NCBI RefSeq assembly: GCF_007421815.1
Contig: NZ_VLNT01000023.1
Coordinates: forward strand, 1-40,821
DNA length: 40,821 nt
Source of the DNA: Aeromicrobium piscarium
GTDB lineage: Bacteria; Actinomycetota; Actinomycetes; Propionibacteriales; Nocardioidaceae
Direction: 5' to 3'
The translations under genes were made by a program, and so were the position numbers. The notes under the pieces were generated by a model. That model was not told where the DNA came from, ran no database searches, and worked only from the letters and a program-made list of their open reading frames with translations. The first letter of the stretch is position 1. The number at the start of each line of letters is the position of its first letter. Shown piece by piece: positions 32,646 to 40,532 of the stretch.

Positions 32646-32680
32646 GACGCGCCCCCGTTCCTCGTGGACGGGGGCGCGTC
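32646..32680 (+). terminator. GC-rich terminator hairpin after hup
   Basis: GACGCGCCCCCGT and ACGGGGGCGCGTC form a perfect 13-bp stem with a 9-base loop, followed by gtcgtt. It likely ends the hup transcript and separates it from the inverted-repeat element that starts 6 bases later. Confidence 0.75.
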
Positions 32681-32686
32681 GTCGTT

Positions 32687-32852
32687 CTAGTGTCGTGTGT
32701 TGGAAGTTCGTTGCCGAGAGGCGTCGTCTGAGTGGATGCTCCGCAAGGCGGCGGAGCGAAGGCAGGCTGGACGCCTTTCGAGTGACGCCAACGTCGCGGA
32801 GCGCCGCTCAGACGAGGAAAAGCGGCGATGAACTTCCGACACACGACGCTAG
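32687..32852. mobile_element. 166-bp long inverted repeat element (MITE-like or structured RNA)
   Basis: Arms of 49 bases beginning and ending in CTAG (32687-32735 and 32804-32852) are inverted repeats matching at 38 of 49 positions. Five of the mismatches are T/G or G/T in the plus strand, that is G-U pairs in a plus-strand RNA. The rest form one internal loop (32717-32723 against 32816-32822). The stem continues inward through CTCCGC/GCGGAG and the centre holds smaller hairpins. No transposase is encoded. CTAG termini, rare in this genome, could be a target duplication. The 318-bp space between hup and the CPBP gene is filled by this and two terminators. Confidence 0.7.
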
Positions 32853-32891
32853 GGTCCTGTGGACAGGGTCCGATGAGCGGGGGCGGCATAT

Positions 32892-34022
32892 GTGACGATG
32901 CGAGGCATGGCCACTCGCTTCCACCGACTCGCACGCGAGTCCACCGACTTCGCCCACTGGAAGCTGCCCGTCGCCGCGGTGCTCGCGGTGTGCTTCTTCT
33001 TCGCGGCGTCGATCGTGCTCGTGCTCGGTGCGCTCATGGTGGTGGCCATCGACGGGTCGCCCGGTGGGGTCGACGACTTCCTTGACGCCACGGCACGGTT
33101 CGACCTGCTCGATCCGGGCATCTTCGCGTTCGCGATGGTCTCCATCATCGTGATGGTCCCGAGTGTGTGGTCCGCGACGGCCATCGTGTGGCGCAGGCAC
33201 GCGCGCTACCTGCTGTCGGTCGAGGGGCGGCTGCGATGGGGTTGGCTGGCGCGGTGCGCGCTGATCGCGGTCGGGGCGCTGGGAGTCGCGATCGGCGGGG
33301 CGGTGGCTATGGAGGCCTCCACCGGACCCCTGACCTACGAGTTCACCGGGCGATCGGCGTTGATGATCGTGCTCGTCCTGCTGCTCGTTCCGCTGCAGTC
33401 TGCCGCCGAGGAGTACGCCTTCCGTGGTTTCGGTCTGCAACTCATCGGTTCGTGGGTGAGATCGCCGGTCCTGCCGCTGCTGGTGACCACGCTGGTCTTC
33501 GCCGCCGGACACATCTACGAGTTCTGGGGCCTGGTCGACGTCGCGGTGTTCGGGTTGACCGCCGGCTGGTTGACCATCCGTACCGGGGGACTCGAAGCGG
33601 CGATCGCGGTCCACGTGGTCAACAACGTGCTGCTGTTCGTGCTCGGCGCGGTGGGCCTCGTCGACCCCACGGGCGAGCAGGGCGATCTCGGTCCCGTCGA
33701 TGTGCTGCCGACGGTGGTCGCGATGGCGGTGATCATCGCGCTGGTCGAGTGGCAGGCGCGCCGTGTCGGACTGGTGACCGAGCGTGCGCCCCAGCCGCCG
33801 CGTCCGGTGCCGCCGGTCGGTCCAGCGCCGCCCCCGCGTCCACCGATGACGGGGCCGCCCGCGGGGCCGCCGGTGAGCTGGCCCCCGCAGGCGGCGCCCC
33901 CGCCGCGGCATCCGGTGGTGCCGGTGCCGCCGAACGCGCCGGACTATCCCGGGCAGCTCACCCCCGGCTGGCCGCGTCCTGGAGAGAGGGGCAGCGGTGA
34001 CCAACGGGTCAGGCGGTGGTGA
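32892..34022 (+). CDS. CPBP family intramembrane metalloprotease
   Basis: A 376-residue membrane protein with about eight segments in the first 300 residues. It carries the CPBP (Abi/CAAX protease-like) motifs: EEYAFRG with Glu173-Glu174 and Arg178, FAAGH (about 205-209) and HVVNN (about 237-241), which form the metal site. A Pro-rich cytoplasmic tail of about 80 residues follows. Prokaryotic members are poorly known; some act in bacteriocin immunity. GTG 32892 follows GGGGGCGG; ATG 32907 is an alternative. Its 3' end overlaps the convergent rhodanese gene by 14 bases. Confidence 0.88.
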   Translation: MTMRGMATRFHRLARESTDFAHWKLPVAAVLAVCFFFAASIVLVLGALMVVAIDGSPGGVDDFLDATARFDLLDPGIFAFAMVSIIVMVPSVWSATAIVWRRHARYLLSVEGRLRWGWLARCALIAVGALGVAIGGAVAMEASTGPLTYEFTGRSALMIVLVLLLVPLQSAAEEYAFRGFGLQLIGSWVRSPVLPLLVTTLVFAAGHIYEFWGLVDVAVFGLTAGWLTIRTGGLEAAIAVHVVNNVLLFVLGAVGLVDPTGEQGDLGPVDVLPTVVAMAVIIALVEWQARRVGLVTERAPQPPRPVPPVGPAPPPRPPMTGPPAGPPVSWPPQAAPPPRHPVVPVPPNAPDYPGQLTPGWPRPGERGSGDQRVRRW

Positions 34023-34329
34023 CGGGGCGTCCCGCGGCGTGCCACGCTTCGATGCCGCCCTCGAGGTTGACCACGTGATAGCCCTGCTGGGAGAGCCAGG
34101 CGGTGGCTCGTGCCGACCTGCCACCGAGGTGGCACATGACCACGGTCGGGGTTTGCGGATCGAGTTCTCCGACGCGGTCGGGCAGCGTCCCCAGGGGGAT
34201 ATGCGTCGCCCCGGATACATGCCCCGAGGTCCACTCATCGGGCTCGCGCACGTCGAGCACGACGAGCTCGGCCGGCAGCGGATCGGGCAGGTCGGCGACG
34301 GTCACCGAGGGGATCGACGAGTCGTTCAT
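34009..34329 (-). CDS. Rhodanese-like domain protein
   Basis: A 106-residue single rhodanese domain with VVLDVREPDEWTSGHVSGATHIPLG (about residues 23-47) and the active-site loop CHLGGRS with Cys66, which would carry a persulfide. Such proteins move sulfur or detoxify cyanide and often serve redox roles. ATG 34329 gives the family start; CACAAT 6 bases upstream on the minus strand is a loose -10 for a leaderless mRNA. Confidence 0.9.
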   Translation of the reverse strand: MNDSSIPSVTVADLPDPLPAELVVLDVREPDEWTSGHVSGATHIPLGTLPDRVGELDPQTPTVVMCHLGGRSARATAWLSQQGYHVVNLEGGIEAWHAAGRPVTTA

Positions 34330-34459
34330 GGTTTCATTGTGTCGCACGGTCAATTGCACGGTGAACTCCCCGAGTGGTTTCCTAGGTGACGCTGTCGGGT
34401 CCTTGTTCGAGTTGAGGGGCCGTGTTGTCTGGGCGAGGATGGAGCGACAGGAGGTGACC

Positions 34460-34861
34460 ATGATCGAGACGTCGGCGTCTGTCAGGCTGCCGTTCGAGTC
34501 CTCCACGCCGAGCCTGGCGCGGACGAAGCTCGCGGCCTTCCTGACCCGACACGAGGTCAGCCCCGAGGTCATCGACAATGGCCTGATCGTCTTGAGCGAG
34601 ATGATCGCCAACGCGGTGTCGCACGGCTCCCCGGACGACAGCGGATCCATGGAGATCACCTGGTCGATCAACGGCGAGCTGCTCGAGCTCAGCGTCCTCG
34701 ACGCAGGCAGCGGAGCGACTCTCAAACCGGTCGACTTCGACGAGGACTCGCTGAGCGGTCGCGGGCTCTCCATCATCAACCGTGTCGCCGACCGCTGGTG
34801 GGTGGACATGTCCCAGGGCACGCGAGTCAGCGCCGAGCTGGCGATCAGCGACGCCCTCTGA
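34460..34861 (+). CDS. ATP-binding anti-sigma-like protein (HATPase_c, RsbW type)
   Basis: A 133-residue GHKL ATPase. The N box is LIVLSEMIANAVSHGS (about residues 48-63), G1 is SVLDAGSGA (about 83-91) and G2 is SGRGLSIIN (about 103-111). This is the fold of RsbW/SpoIIAB anti-sigma kinases; no sigma factor or anti-anti-sigma gene is adjacent. The start ATG 34460 is fixed by AGGAGGTGACC directly upstream, the strongest ribosome site in the window. It forms a pair with the DUF5926 gene 13 bases downstream, a pairing I recall from other actinomycetes. Confidence 0.9.
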   Translation: MIETSASVRLPFESSTPSLARTKLAAFLTRHEVSPEVIDNGLIVLSEMIANAVSHGSPDDSGSMEITWSINGELLELSVLDAGSGATLKPVDFDEDSLSGRGLSIINRVADRWWVDMSQGTRVSAELAISDAL

Positions 34862-34874
34862 TCTCAGGAGACCT

Positions 34875-35720
34875 GTGGGTAGGAAAACACGTCGCGTGCG
34901 TCACCGCGTCGAGAAGATGCCCTTCGCCGCCCGACCCTTCGAGGGACTCCCCGATGAACGTGAGTGGATAGCGCTCCGCAACTTCGTCGAGCGTGGACGC
35001 GCCACCGTGACCTTGCGTGATGGTCGGCAGATCAGCATCGTCAGTCAGCTGCCCGGTGCCGTGGCGGCCTGTGTCAAGGAGGACGGCGAGATCCAGGTCG
35101 CCATCCAGGTGGCGCACGATTTCGGTGATCTCAGCCGGGATCTGGCGCATGCGATCGCGCTGGCATCCGATCGTGAGCCCGGTTCGATGGTCTCGATGAC
35201 CGATCCGGGGGTCGGGGAGCGGATGCAGGACATCATCGACCCCGACAGCACCTTCGAGATCGAGCTCCTGAAGAACTTCGACTTCTGGAAGCCCTCCGAT
35301 CCGGAGATCGAGATCGACATGAACCTCGACACGGCGATGCTGGAGGCCAAGACGCTGTCGCACGCCAGCTGGCGGATCCGGCCCCACGCCTACGTCACGC
35401 AGTACGGGTCCTTCGAGTCCTATCTGCGGTGGTTCCTCGTCGAGGACGAGAATGCGGTGCTCACCGCTCTCGCGCGGCTCCACCTGGCGGCGACCGATCG
35501 TGTCGGGGGCCGCCATCTGCTGGGCACGTTCAAGGCCGACGGCCTCCCGGTCCTTGTGTGGGAGGTGGACCGCTTCGACGATCACGAGAAGCTCGCCAAG
35601 CATCTCGCGAATGTCGAGGAGGCGTTGACGGAGGCGCTCGCGCGCGATGACGAACCGCTCACCCAGGCGGAGCGGTCGGCGCGGCAGAGCCTGTTGTCGC
35701 GCCAGGTGGTCGTGCGCTGA
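34875..35720 (+). CDS. DUF5926 family protein
   Basis: A 281-residue protein matching DUF5926: RPFEGLPDEREWIALRNFV (about residues 20-38), FWKPSDPEIEI and the C-terminal ALARLHLAATDRVG...LLSRQVVVR. Streptomycete relatives begin with a SEC-C zinc motif (CPCGSG); here it is missing, replaced by a basic stretch GRKTRRVRHRVEK. Function unknown; it co-occurs with an anti-sigma-like ATPase. GTG 34875 has CAGGAG 5 bases upstream. Its last 62 bases overlap the convergent arcA gene. Confidence 0.85.
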   Translation: MGRKTRRVRHRVEKMPFAARPFEGLPDEREWIALRNFVERGRATVTLRDGRQISIVSQLPGAVAACVKEDGEIQVAIQVAHDFGDLSRDLAHAIALASDREPGSMVSMTDPGVGERMQDIIDPDSTFEIELLKNFDFWKPSDPEIEIDMNLDTAMLEAKTLSHASWRIRPHAYVTQYGSFESYLRWFLVEDENAVLTALARLHLAATDRVGGRHLLGTFKADGLPVLVWEVDRFDDHEKLAKHLANVEEALTEALARDDEPLTQAERSARQSLLSRQVVVR

Positions 35721-36900
35721 CCCTGTCGATCGGACACGACATGCACCTCGGGCCGCCGCGGCCGGAGCCGAGCTCGGACCCGGGGATGGTCACGACGTCG
35801 ATCCCGGCGTCGCGGAGCCGGTCGTTGGTCTGCTCGTTGCGTTCGTAGGCCACTGTCACGCGCGGTGCGAGGGCGAGGGTGTTGTTGCCGTCGTCCCACT
35901 GCTCGCGTTCCGCGGTGACCGGGTCGAGTCCGGTGTCGATGCGGTGCAGCTCCTCGATGCCCATGGCCTCGGCGGCGGTCTCGAAAAAGGGCCGGGCCGG
36001 TGCCGCGTGGAGATCCTCGCCGTCCCAGGTGATCGCGTGCGCTCGCAGTCGTGCGGCCATCGTCGGGTAGACCACCACCGTGTCGACGTCGACCATGGTG
36101 ACGATCGTGTCGAGGTGCATCGTCGCCCGGTCCTGGGCGATCGGCACCGCGAGGACAGTCCGGGCGAGGCCGTGGCGCAGCACCTGCTCGGCGAATCGCT
36201 CGCAGCCGGCCGGTGTGGTTCGCTCGCCGACGCCGACGGCGATCACGTCCGGTGCGAGCAGCAGGACGTCCCCGCCCTCGAGATGCTCGCGGTGGGGGCC
36301 GTGGAGGACGGTGCTGTCCTTGAAACGCGGGTGGAAACGGTAGATCGATCCGGTCAGCTGGGTCTCGCGTGACCGCGCGGGCATCGCGAGGCTGGTCACG
36401 GCGACGTGCTCGGGGAGCCAGAACGAGGAGTCGCGGGTGAACAGGAGATTCGGCAGCGGGTCGATCAGGAAGTCCTCGTGGGCCAGCAGGCTCGTGACCA
36501 GGGTGGAGGTCCCGCTGAGCTCGTCGTTGCGCAGGCCAGCGGTCAGGACGGTGGCGAGCGCGGAGGGATCGAGATCGGCGAGGGCCTCGCGCAGATAGCG
36601 ACGGAGCCCGAGGCCCAGTCGCGGGTCGGCCGTCGTCTCGTCGATGACGTGGTGCCGGGCGGCCGGGTCCTGCAGTGTCTCGGTGAGCAGCGCGACGAGG
36701 TAGAGCACCTCGACTCCTCGTGCCCGCAGCGCTTCGGTGAAGGCGTCGTGCTCCTCCTGGGCTCGCGATACCCAGGGGATCGCGTCGAAGAGCAGCTGAT
36801 CGTTGTTCCGCGGCGTGAGGCGCGCCAGCTCCGGGCCCGGCCGGTGCACCAGGACGGTACGCAGTGTCCCGGTCTCGCTGTCGGCGCCTCGGAACGTCAT
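35659..36900 (-). CDS. arcA: Arginine deiminase
   Basis: A 413-residue enzyme that hydrolyses arginine to citrulline and ammonia. Catalytic features are FTRDSSFW, HLEGGDVLLL, MHLDTIVTMVD and the nucleophile Cys386 in GRGGPRCMSCP. After that motif it continues for some 24 residues (SARPPGATTG...), where relatives end within a few, because the reading frame runs into the convergent DUF5926 gene. No arcB, arcC or arcD is adjacent, so the ATP-yielding pathway is not encoded here. ATG 36900 has TAGATT exactly 6 bases upstream (36907-36912). Confidence 0.95.
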   Translation of the reverse strand: MTFRGADSETGTLRTVLVHRPGPELARLTPRNNDQLLFDAIPWVSRAQEEHDAFTEALRARGVEVLYLVALLTETLQDPAARHHVIDETTADPRLGLGLRRYLREALADLDPSALATVLTAGLRNDELSGTSTLVTSLLAHEDFLIDPLPNLLFTRDSSFWLPEHVAVTSLAMPARSRETQLTGSIYRFHPRFKDSTVLHGPHREHLEGGDVLLLAPDVIAVGVGERTTPAGCERFAEQVLRHGLARTVLAVPIAQDRATMHLDTIVTMVDVDTVVVYPTMAARLRAHAITWDGEDLHAAPARPFFETAAEAMGIEELHRIDTGLDPVTAEREQWDDGNNTLALAPRVTVAYERNEQTNDRLRDAGIDVVTIPGSELGSGRGGPRCMSCPIDRVSARPPGATTGSAAPTAPPG

Positions 36901-36958
36901 GTCGGCAATCTACGAGCCCGGGTCGTCGCGCGCCAGCGGTCTACACCGGCCGCCGACC

Positions 36959-37012
36959 ACGAAGGATGTGCCTCTGGGGTTGCTCCGGTGACCCCAGAGG
37001 CACATCCTTCGT
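36959..37012. repeat. Perfect 22-bp inverted repeat upstream of arcA and the HAD gene
   Basis: Positions 36959-36980 and 36991-37012 are perfect reverse complements (ACGAAGGATGTGCCTCTGGG...), with a 10-base loop. Unlike the other hairpins it lies between divergent genes. Its end sequence ATCCTTCGTC recurs at 37067-37076 in a degraded second hairpin (about 37016-37090), so it may be a repeat family. The remaining bases 37091-37171 hold the promoter of the next gene. Confidence 0.7.
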
Positions 37013-37171
37013 CAGGGTTCGACGGACGATGCGACTCTGTGGCTGCCAGGGCAACCGCGGAAGCAGATCCTTCGTCGTCCTCGGCGGACCCGGGCGCCGA
37101 CGATCGAGAACGTGGTTCGACTCACCGCGCCCAGGCTTTCGCATCGGAACTCTGGCCGTAGGCTTGGTGGG

Positions 37172-37882
37172 GTGAATTGGAGCGACTACGACGCCGCGCT
37201 GTTCGACCTCGACGGTGTCATCACGCCCACGGCCGTCGTGCACATGCGCGCCTGGAGCGCGATGTTCAACGACTTCCTCGCCGACCTGCCCGGCCAGCGT
37301 CCGTATACCGATGACGACTACTACCGCTATGTCGACGGCAAGCCGCGCTTCGAGGGCGTGGCGTCGTTCCTGGAGTCGCGTGGGATCGACCTGCCCTACG
37401 GCGACCCCGCCGACGATTCGAGCCAGCGCACGGTGTGCGGGCTCGGCAACCGCAAGAACGAGGCCTTCTCCGAGGTGCTGGCCGCTGAGGGCGTCGAGGC
37501 GTATCCGGGGTCGCGACGGCTCGTCGAGCAGCTCGCGGAGCGGGGCATCAAGCTTGCGGTCGTGTCCAGTTCGCGCAATGCCCCCACCGTCCTGCGTGCG
37601 GCGGGGATGATCGACTACTTCCCCGTCATCGTCGACGGTCGTGTGGCCGAGGAGGAGCAGCTCGCCGGCAAGCCCCAGCCCGACACCTTCCTCGACGCCG
37701 CGGCCAAGCTGAGCGTCCCGAAGGAGCGCGCCGTCGTGCTCGAGGACGCGGTGTCCGGCGTGCAGGCGGGCCGTGCCGGGGCCTTCGGCCTCGTCGTCGG
37801 CGTCGACCGCGGTGCGGGCCGCGACACATTGCTGGAGAACGGCGCCGACATCGTCGTCACCGACCTGGAGGAGCTGGCATGA
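37172..37882 (+). CDS. Beta-phosphoglucomutase family HAD hydrolase
   Basis: A 236-residue HAD protein. The nucleophile Asp12 and acid Asp14 lie in FDLDGVIT, motif II is VVSSSRNAP (about residues 133-141), motif III Lys in AGKPQPD, and motif IV is VLEDAVSGVQAG. It likely converts beta-glucose 1-phosphate to glucose 6-phosphate. GTG 37172 has TAGGCT exactly 7 bases upstream (37159-37164). It is the first gene of an operon with the GH65 phosphorylase, which makes beta-glucose 1-phosphate, an arrangement also known in mycobacteria. Confidence 0.92.
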   Translation: MNWSDYDAALFDLDGVITPTAVVHMRAWSAMFNDFLADLPGQRPYTDDDYYRYVDGKPRFEGVASFLESRGIDLPYGDPADDSSQRTVCGLGNRKNEAFSEVLAAEGVEAYPGSRRLVEQLAERGIKLAVVSSSRNAPTVLRAAGMIDYFPVIVDGRVAEEEQLAGKPQPDTFLDAAAKLSVPKERAVVLEDAVSGVQAGRAGAFGLVVGVDRGAGRDTLLENGADIVVTDLEELA

Positions 37883-37965
37883 GCGAGCGCAGCGAGCGAA
37901 CGGTGGGTGTTGACGAGTGCCGCCATCGGCCTAGTCTTCTTCTCTTCGAGGCGGTGGCGGCATGA
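37879..37965 (+). CDS. 28-codon bridging ORF between HAD and GH65 genes
   Basis: ATG 37879 overlaps the TGA of the HAD gene (ATGA), and its own TGA 37963-37965 overlaps the ATG 37962 of the GH65 gene, again ATGA. The peptide starts MSERSERTVGVDE and is not recognised. The exact fit at both ends suggests a coupling ORF rather than a functional protein, though it may be chance. It contains the GAGCGAGCGCAGCGAGCGA motif. Confidence 0.4.
   Translation: MSERSERTVGVDECRHRPSLLLFEAVAA
37881..37900. repeat. GAGCGAGCGCAGCGAGCGAA imperfect palindrome
   Basis: The 20 bases contain GCGAGCG twice in direct repeat (GCGAGCGCAGCGAGCG). I recall the same string at many junctions in actinomycete genomes, encoding MSERSER-like peptides. 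Here it sits exactly at the HAD-GH65 junction. Confidence 0.4.
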
Positions 37966-40466
37966 GCTCACACGAGGCACCGCGCATCCACGACTTCCTG
38001 GATCGCGGCCGGTTCCCGCTCGACGAGTGGCGTCTGGTCGAGGACCATCCGAACCACGAGGATCTCGGGGTCACCGAGACCCTCTTCGCCGTCGGCAACG
38101 GCTACCTGGGAATGCGCGGCAATGTCATCGAGGGCCGCGACTCGCACACCCACGGCACCTTCATCAACGGCTTCCACGAGACCTGGCCGATCCAGCACGC
38201 CGAGGAGGCCTACGGCTTCGCCCGCGTCGGCCAGACCATCGTCAACGCCCCCGATGCCAAGATCATGCGGCTCTACGTCGACGACGAGCCGTTGCTGCTC
38301 ACCATCGCCGACCTGGTCGAGTACGAGCGGTCGCTGGACTTCCGCTCCGGTGTGCTCGAACGCGACATCATCTGGCGGACACCGAGCGGCAAGCGGGTCC
38401 GGGTCTCCACCAAGCGCATGGTGTCCTTCACGCAGCGCCACCTCGCGGTCATGACCTTCGAGGTCGAGATGCTCGACAGCGCCGCGCCGATCGCCATCTC
38501 CTCGCAGATCCTCAACCGCCAGGACGGCGAGGACGAGTACCACGTGCGCTCCAAGGCGATGGGCGAAGGACACGATCCCCGCAAGTCCGACACCTTCAGC
38601 CGCCGCGTGCTCGAGCCGATGTACAGCTGGGGGAGCGCGGCCGACGGGCGGATGGTCCTCGGCTATCGCGCGGTCGACAGCGGCATGACCCTCGCGGTCG
38701 CCGCCGACCACCTCTTCGAGACCGACAACGAGTGGGAGCAGTCGGTCCAGGTCGACGACGACCTCGCCAAGATCACCTACAAGGTCAACGCCCAGCCGGG
38801 CAAGCCCGTCAAGCTCGTCAAGCTCGCGGCCTATCACACCTCGCGGGGTGTGCCGCCGCGCGAGCTCGTGGACCGCTGCCGCCGCACCCTCGACCGCGCC
38901 AAGGACGAAGGCGTGCAGAAGCAGTTCGACGACCAGCGTGCCTGGCTCGATGCGTTCTGGGAGCGCTCCGATGTCACCGTCGCCGGCCAGCCGGCGATCC
39001 AGCAGGCCGTGCGCTGGAATCTCTTCCAGATCGCCCAGGCCTCGGCGCGCGCCGAGGGTCAGGGTGTCCCGGCCAAGGGCGTCACCGGTTCGGGGTACAG
39101 CGGCCACTACTTCTGGGACACCGAGGTCTATGTCCTGCCGTTCCTGACGTACACCTCGCCGCACTGGGCCCGCAACGCGCTGCGCTTCCGCTATTCGCTG
39201 CTCGACGCGGCCCGCCGACGGGCCACCGAGATGGCCCAACGCGGCGCGTTGTTCCCCTGGCGCACCATCAACGGCGAGGAGGCCTCGGCCTACTACGCCG
39301 CCGGGACCGCGCAGTACCACATCGACGCCGACGTGGCCTACGCACTGACCCAGTACCTCGCGGCCACGGGGGACACCGAGTTCCTCACCCGCGAGGCGAT
39401 CGATGTGCTCGTCGAGACCGCGCGGATGTGGGCCGACCTCGGATTCTGGCGCGACGAGCAGGACGGTGCGTTCCACATCCACGGGGTCACCGGACCCGAT
39501 GAGTACACGACCGTCGTCAACGACAATCTCTTCACCAATGTCATGGCCCGGTTCAACCTGCAGGCGGCGGCGCGGGCGGTGCGCGAGCTGGCCGAGCGCG
39601 ACGGCGCCACCTACGATCGGCTCGTCTCACGACTGTCCCTCGTCGAGACCGAGGTCGAGGACTGGGAGCGCGCCGGCCGCGACATGGCCATCCCCTTCGA
39701 CGAGCACCTCGGCATCCACCCGCAGGACCAGCACTTCCTCGAGCGGGAGGTCTGGGATCTCGACCACACGGGCCTCGACAAGCGTCCGCTGCTGTTGAAC
39801 TATCACCCGCTGGTCATCTATCGCTTCCAGGTCATCAAGCAGGCCGATGTGGTGTTGGCGCTGTTCCTGCAGGGCGATCACTTCACCGATGAGCAGAAGC
39901 GCGCCAATTTCGAGTACTACGACCCGATCACCACCGGTGACTCGACCCTCTCGGGGGTGGTGCAGTCGATCATGGCCGCCGAGGTCGGCTATCACGACCT
40001 CGCGCTGCGGTACTTCCTCGGCGCGCTCTTCGTGGATCTCGCCGACCGGCATCACAATGCGAGCGACGGCGTCCATGTCGCCTCGACCGGGGGTGTCTGG
40101 AGCTGTCTGACCTCGGGATTCGGCGGGTTCCGCGATCACAATGGGGTCTTCGCCCTCGATCCTCGGCTCCCGGACGGCTGGCAGGAGCTCACGTTCCGGG
40201 TCACGTTGCACGGGGCGCGGGTACGTGTCTCCGTGCGCTCCGACGAGGTCGAGCTGGTGGTCGAGGACCAGCAGCCCGATGCCGACGGGCGTCTGGTCAC
40301 GCCGACGATCGTGGTGCGAGGCAAGGAGATCGCGGTGCCCGACGACGAGCCCGTCGTCGTCGCCCTCGACGGCCAGGGGCCACGACTGGAGGGCACGCCG
40401 CCCCCGGTGGCCGGCCGTCGCCGCGCCGACGGCACGATCATCTCGGCCATCGTCCCGGGGGCCTGA
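37962..40466 (+). CDS. Glycoside hydrolase family 65 (disaccharide phosphorylase)
   Basis: An 834-residue GH65 enzyme. An N-terminal beta-sandwich (about residues 25-300) leads to an (alpha/alpha)6 barrel whose catalytic Glu514 lies in VTGPDEYT, with WDTEVYVLPFL, FPWRTINGEE and the phosphate-binding region near STLSGVVQSI; a small C-terminal beta domain ends it. GH65 phosphorylases split maltose, trehalose or kojibiose with phosphate to beta-glucose 1-phosphate plus glucose. The linked HAD gene uses that product. Which disaccharide is used cannot be decided from sequence. The ATG overlaps the bridging ORF's stop. Confidence 0.93.
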   Translation: MSSHEAPRIHDFLDRGRFPLDEWRLVEDHPNHEDLGVTETLFAVGNGYLGMRGNVIEGRDSHTHGTFINGFHETWPIQHAEEAYGFARVGQTIVNAPDAKIMRLYVDDEPLLLTIADLVEYERSLDFRSGVLERDIIWRTPSGKRVRVSTKRMVSFTQRHLAVMTFEVEMLDSAAPIAISSQILNRQDGEDEYHVRSKAMGEGHDPRKSDTFSRRVLEPMYSWGSAADGRMVLGYRAVDSGMTLAVAADHLFETDNEWEQSVQVDDDLAKITYKVNAQPGKPVKLVKLAAYHTSRGVPPRELVDRCRRTLDRAKDEGVQKQFDDQRAWLDAFWERSDVTVAGQPAIQQAVRWNLFQIAQASARAEGQGVPAKGVTGSGYSGHYFWDTEVYVLPFLTYTSPHWARNALRFRYSLLDAARRRATEMAQRGALFPWRTINGEEASAYYAAGTAQYHIDADVAYALTQYLAATGDTEFLTREAIDVLVETARMWADLGFWRDEQDGAFHIHGVTGPDEYTTVVNDNLFTNVMARFNLQAAARAVRELAERDGATYDRLVSRLSLVETEVEDWERAGRDMAIPFDEHLGIHPQDQHFLEREVWDLDHTGLDKRPLLLNYHPLVIYRFQVIKQADVVLALFLQGDHFTDEQKRANFEYYDPITTGDSTLSGVVQSIMAAEVGYHDLALRYFLGALFVDLADRHHNASDGVHVASTGGVWSCLTSGFGGFRDHNGVFALDPRLPDGWQELTFRVTLHGARVRVSVRSDEVELVVEDQQPDADGRLVTPTIVVRGKEIAVPDDEPVVVALDGQGPRLEGTPPPVAGRRRADGTIISAIVPGA

Positions 40467-40497
40467 GCGGGTTCATAGCAAAGCCCGTCACCATCTC

Positions 40498-40526
40498 TTG
40501 ATGTTCGAACGCTTGTTCGATACTAT
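40498..40526 (+). promoter_or_regulatory. Promoter with LexA (SOS) box of the DUF222 gene
   Basis: The SOS box TCGAACGCTTGTTCGA (40505-40520) is a perfect palindrome matching the Gram-positive/actinomycete LexA consensus. It fills the 17-base spacer between -35 TTGATG (40498-40503) and -10 TACTAT (40521-40526). The -10 lies 6 bases before ATG 40533, so the transcript is probably leaderless and blocked by LexA. Confidence 0.88.
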
Positions 40527-40532
40527 AGGTGT

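Noticed and set aside
37968..39482. A 504-codon minus-strand frame opposite the GH65 gene
   Set aside because: Shadow of GH65 in the antisense frame; no motif, and the GH65 frame holds catalytic residues.
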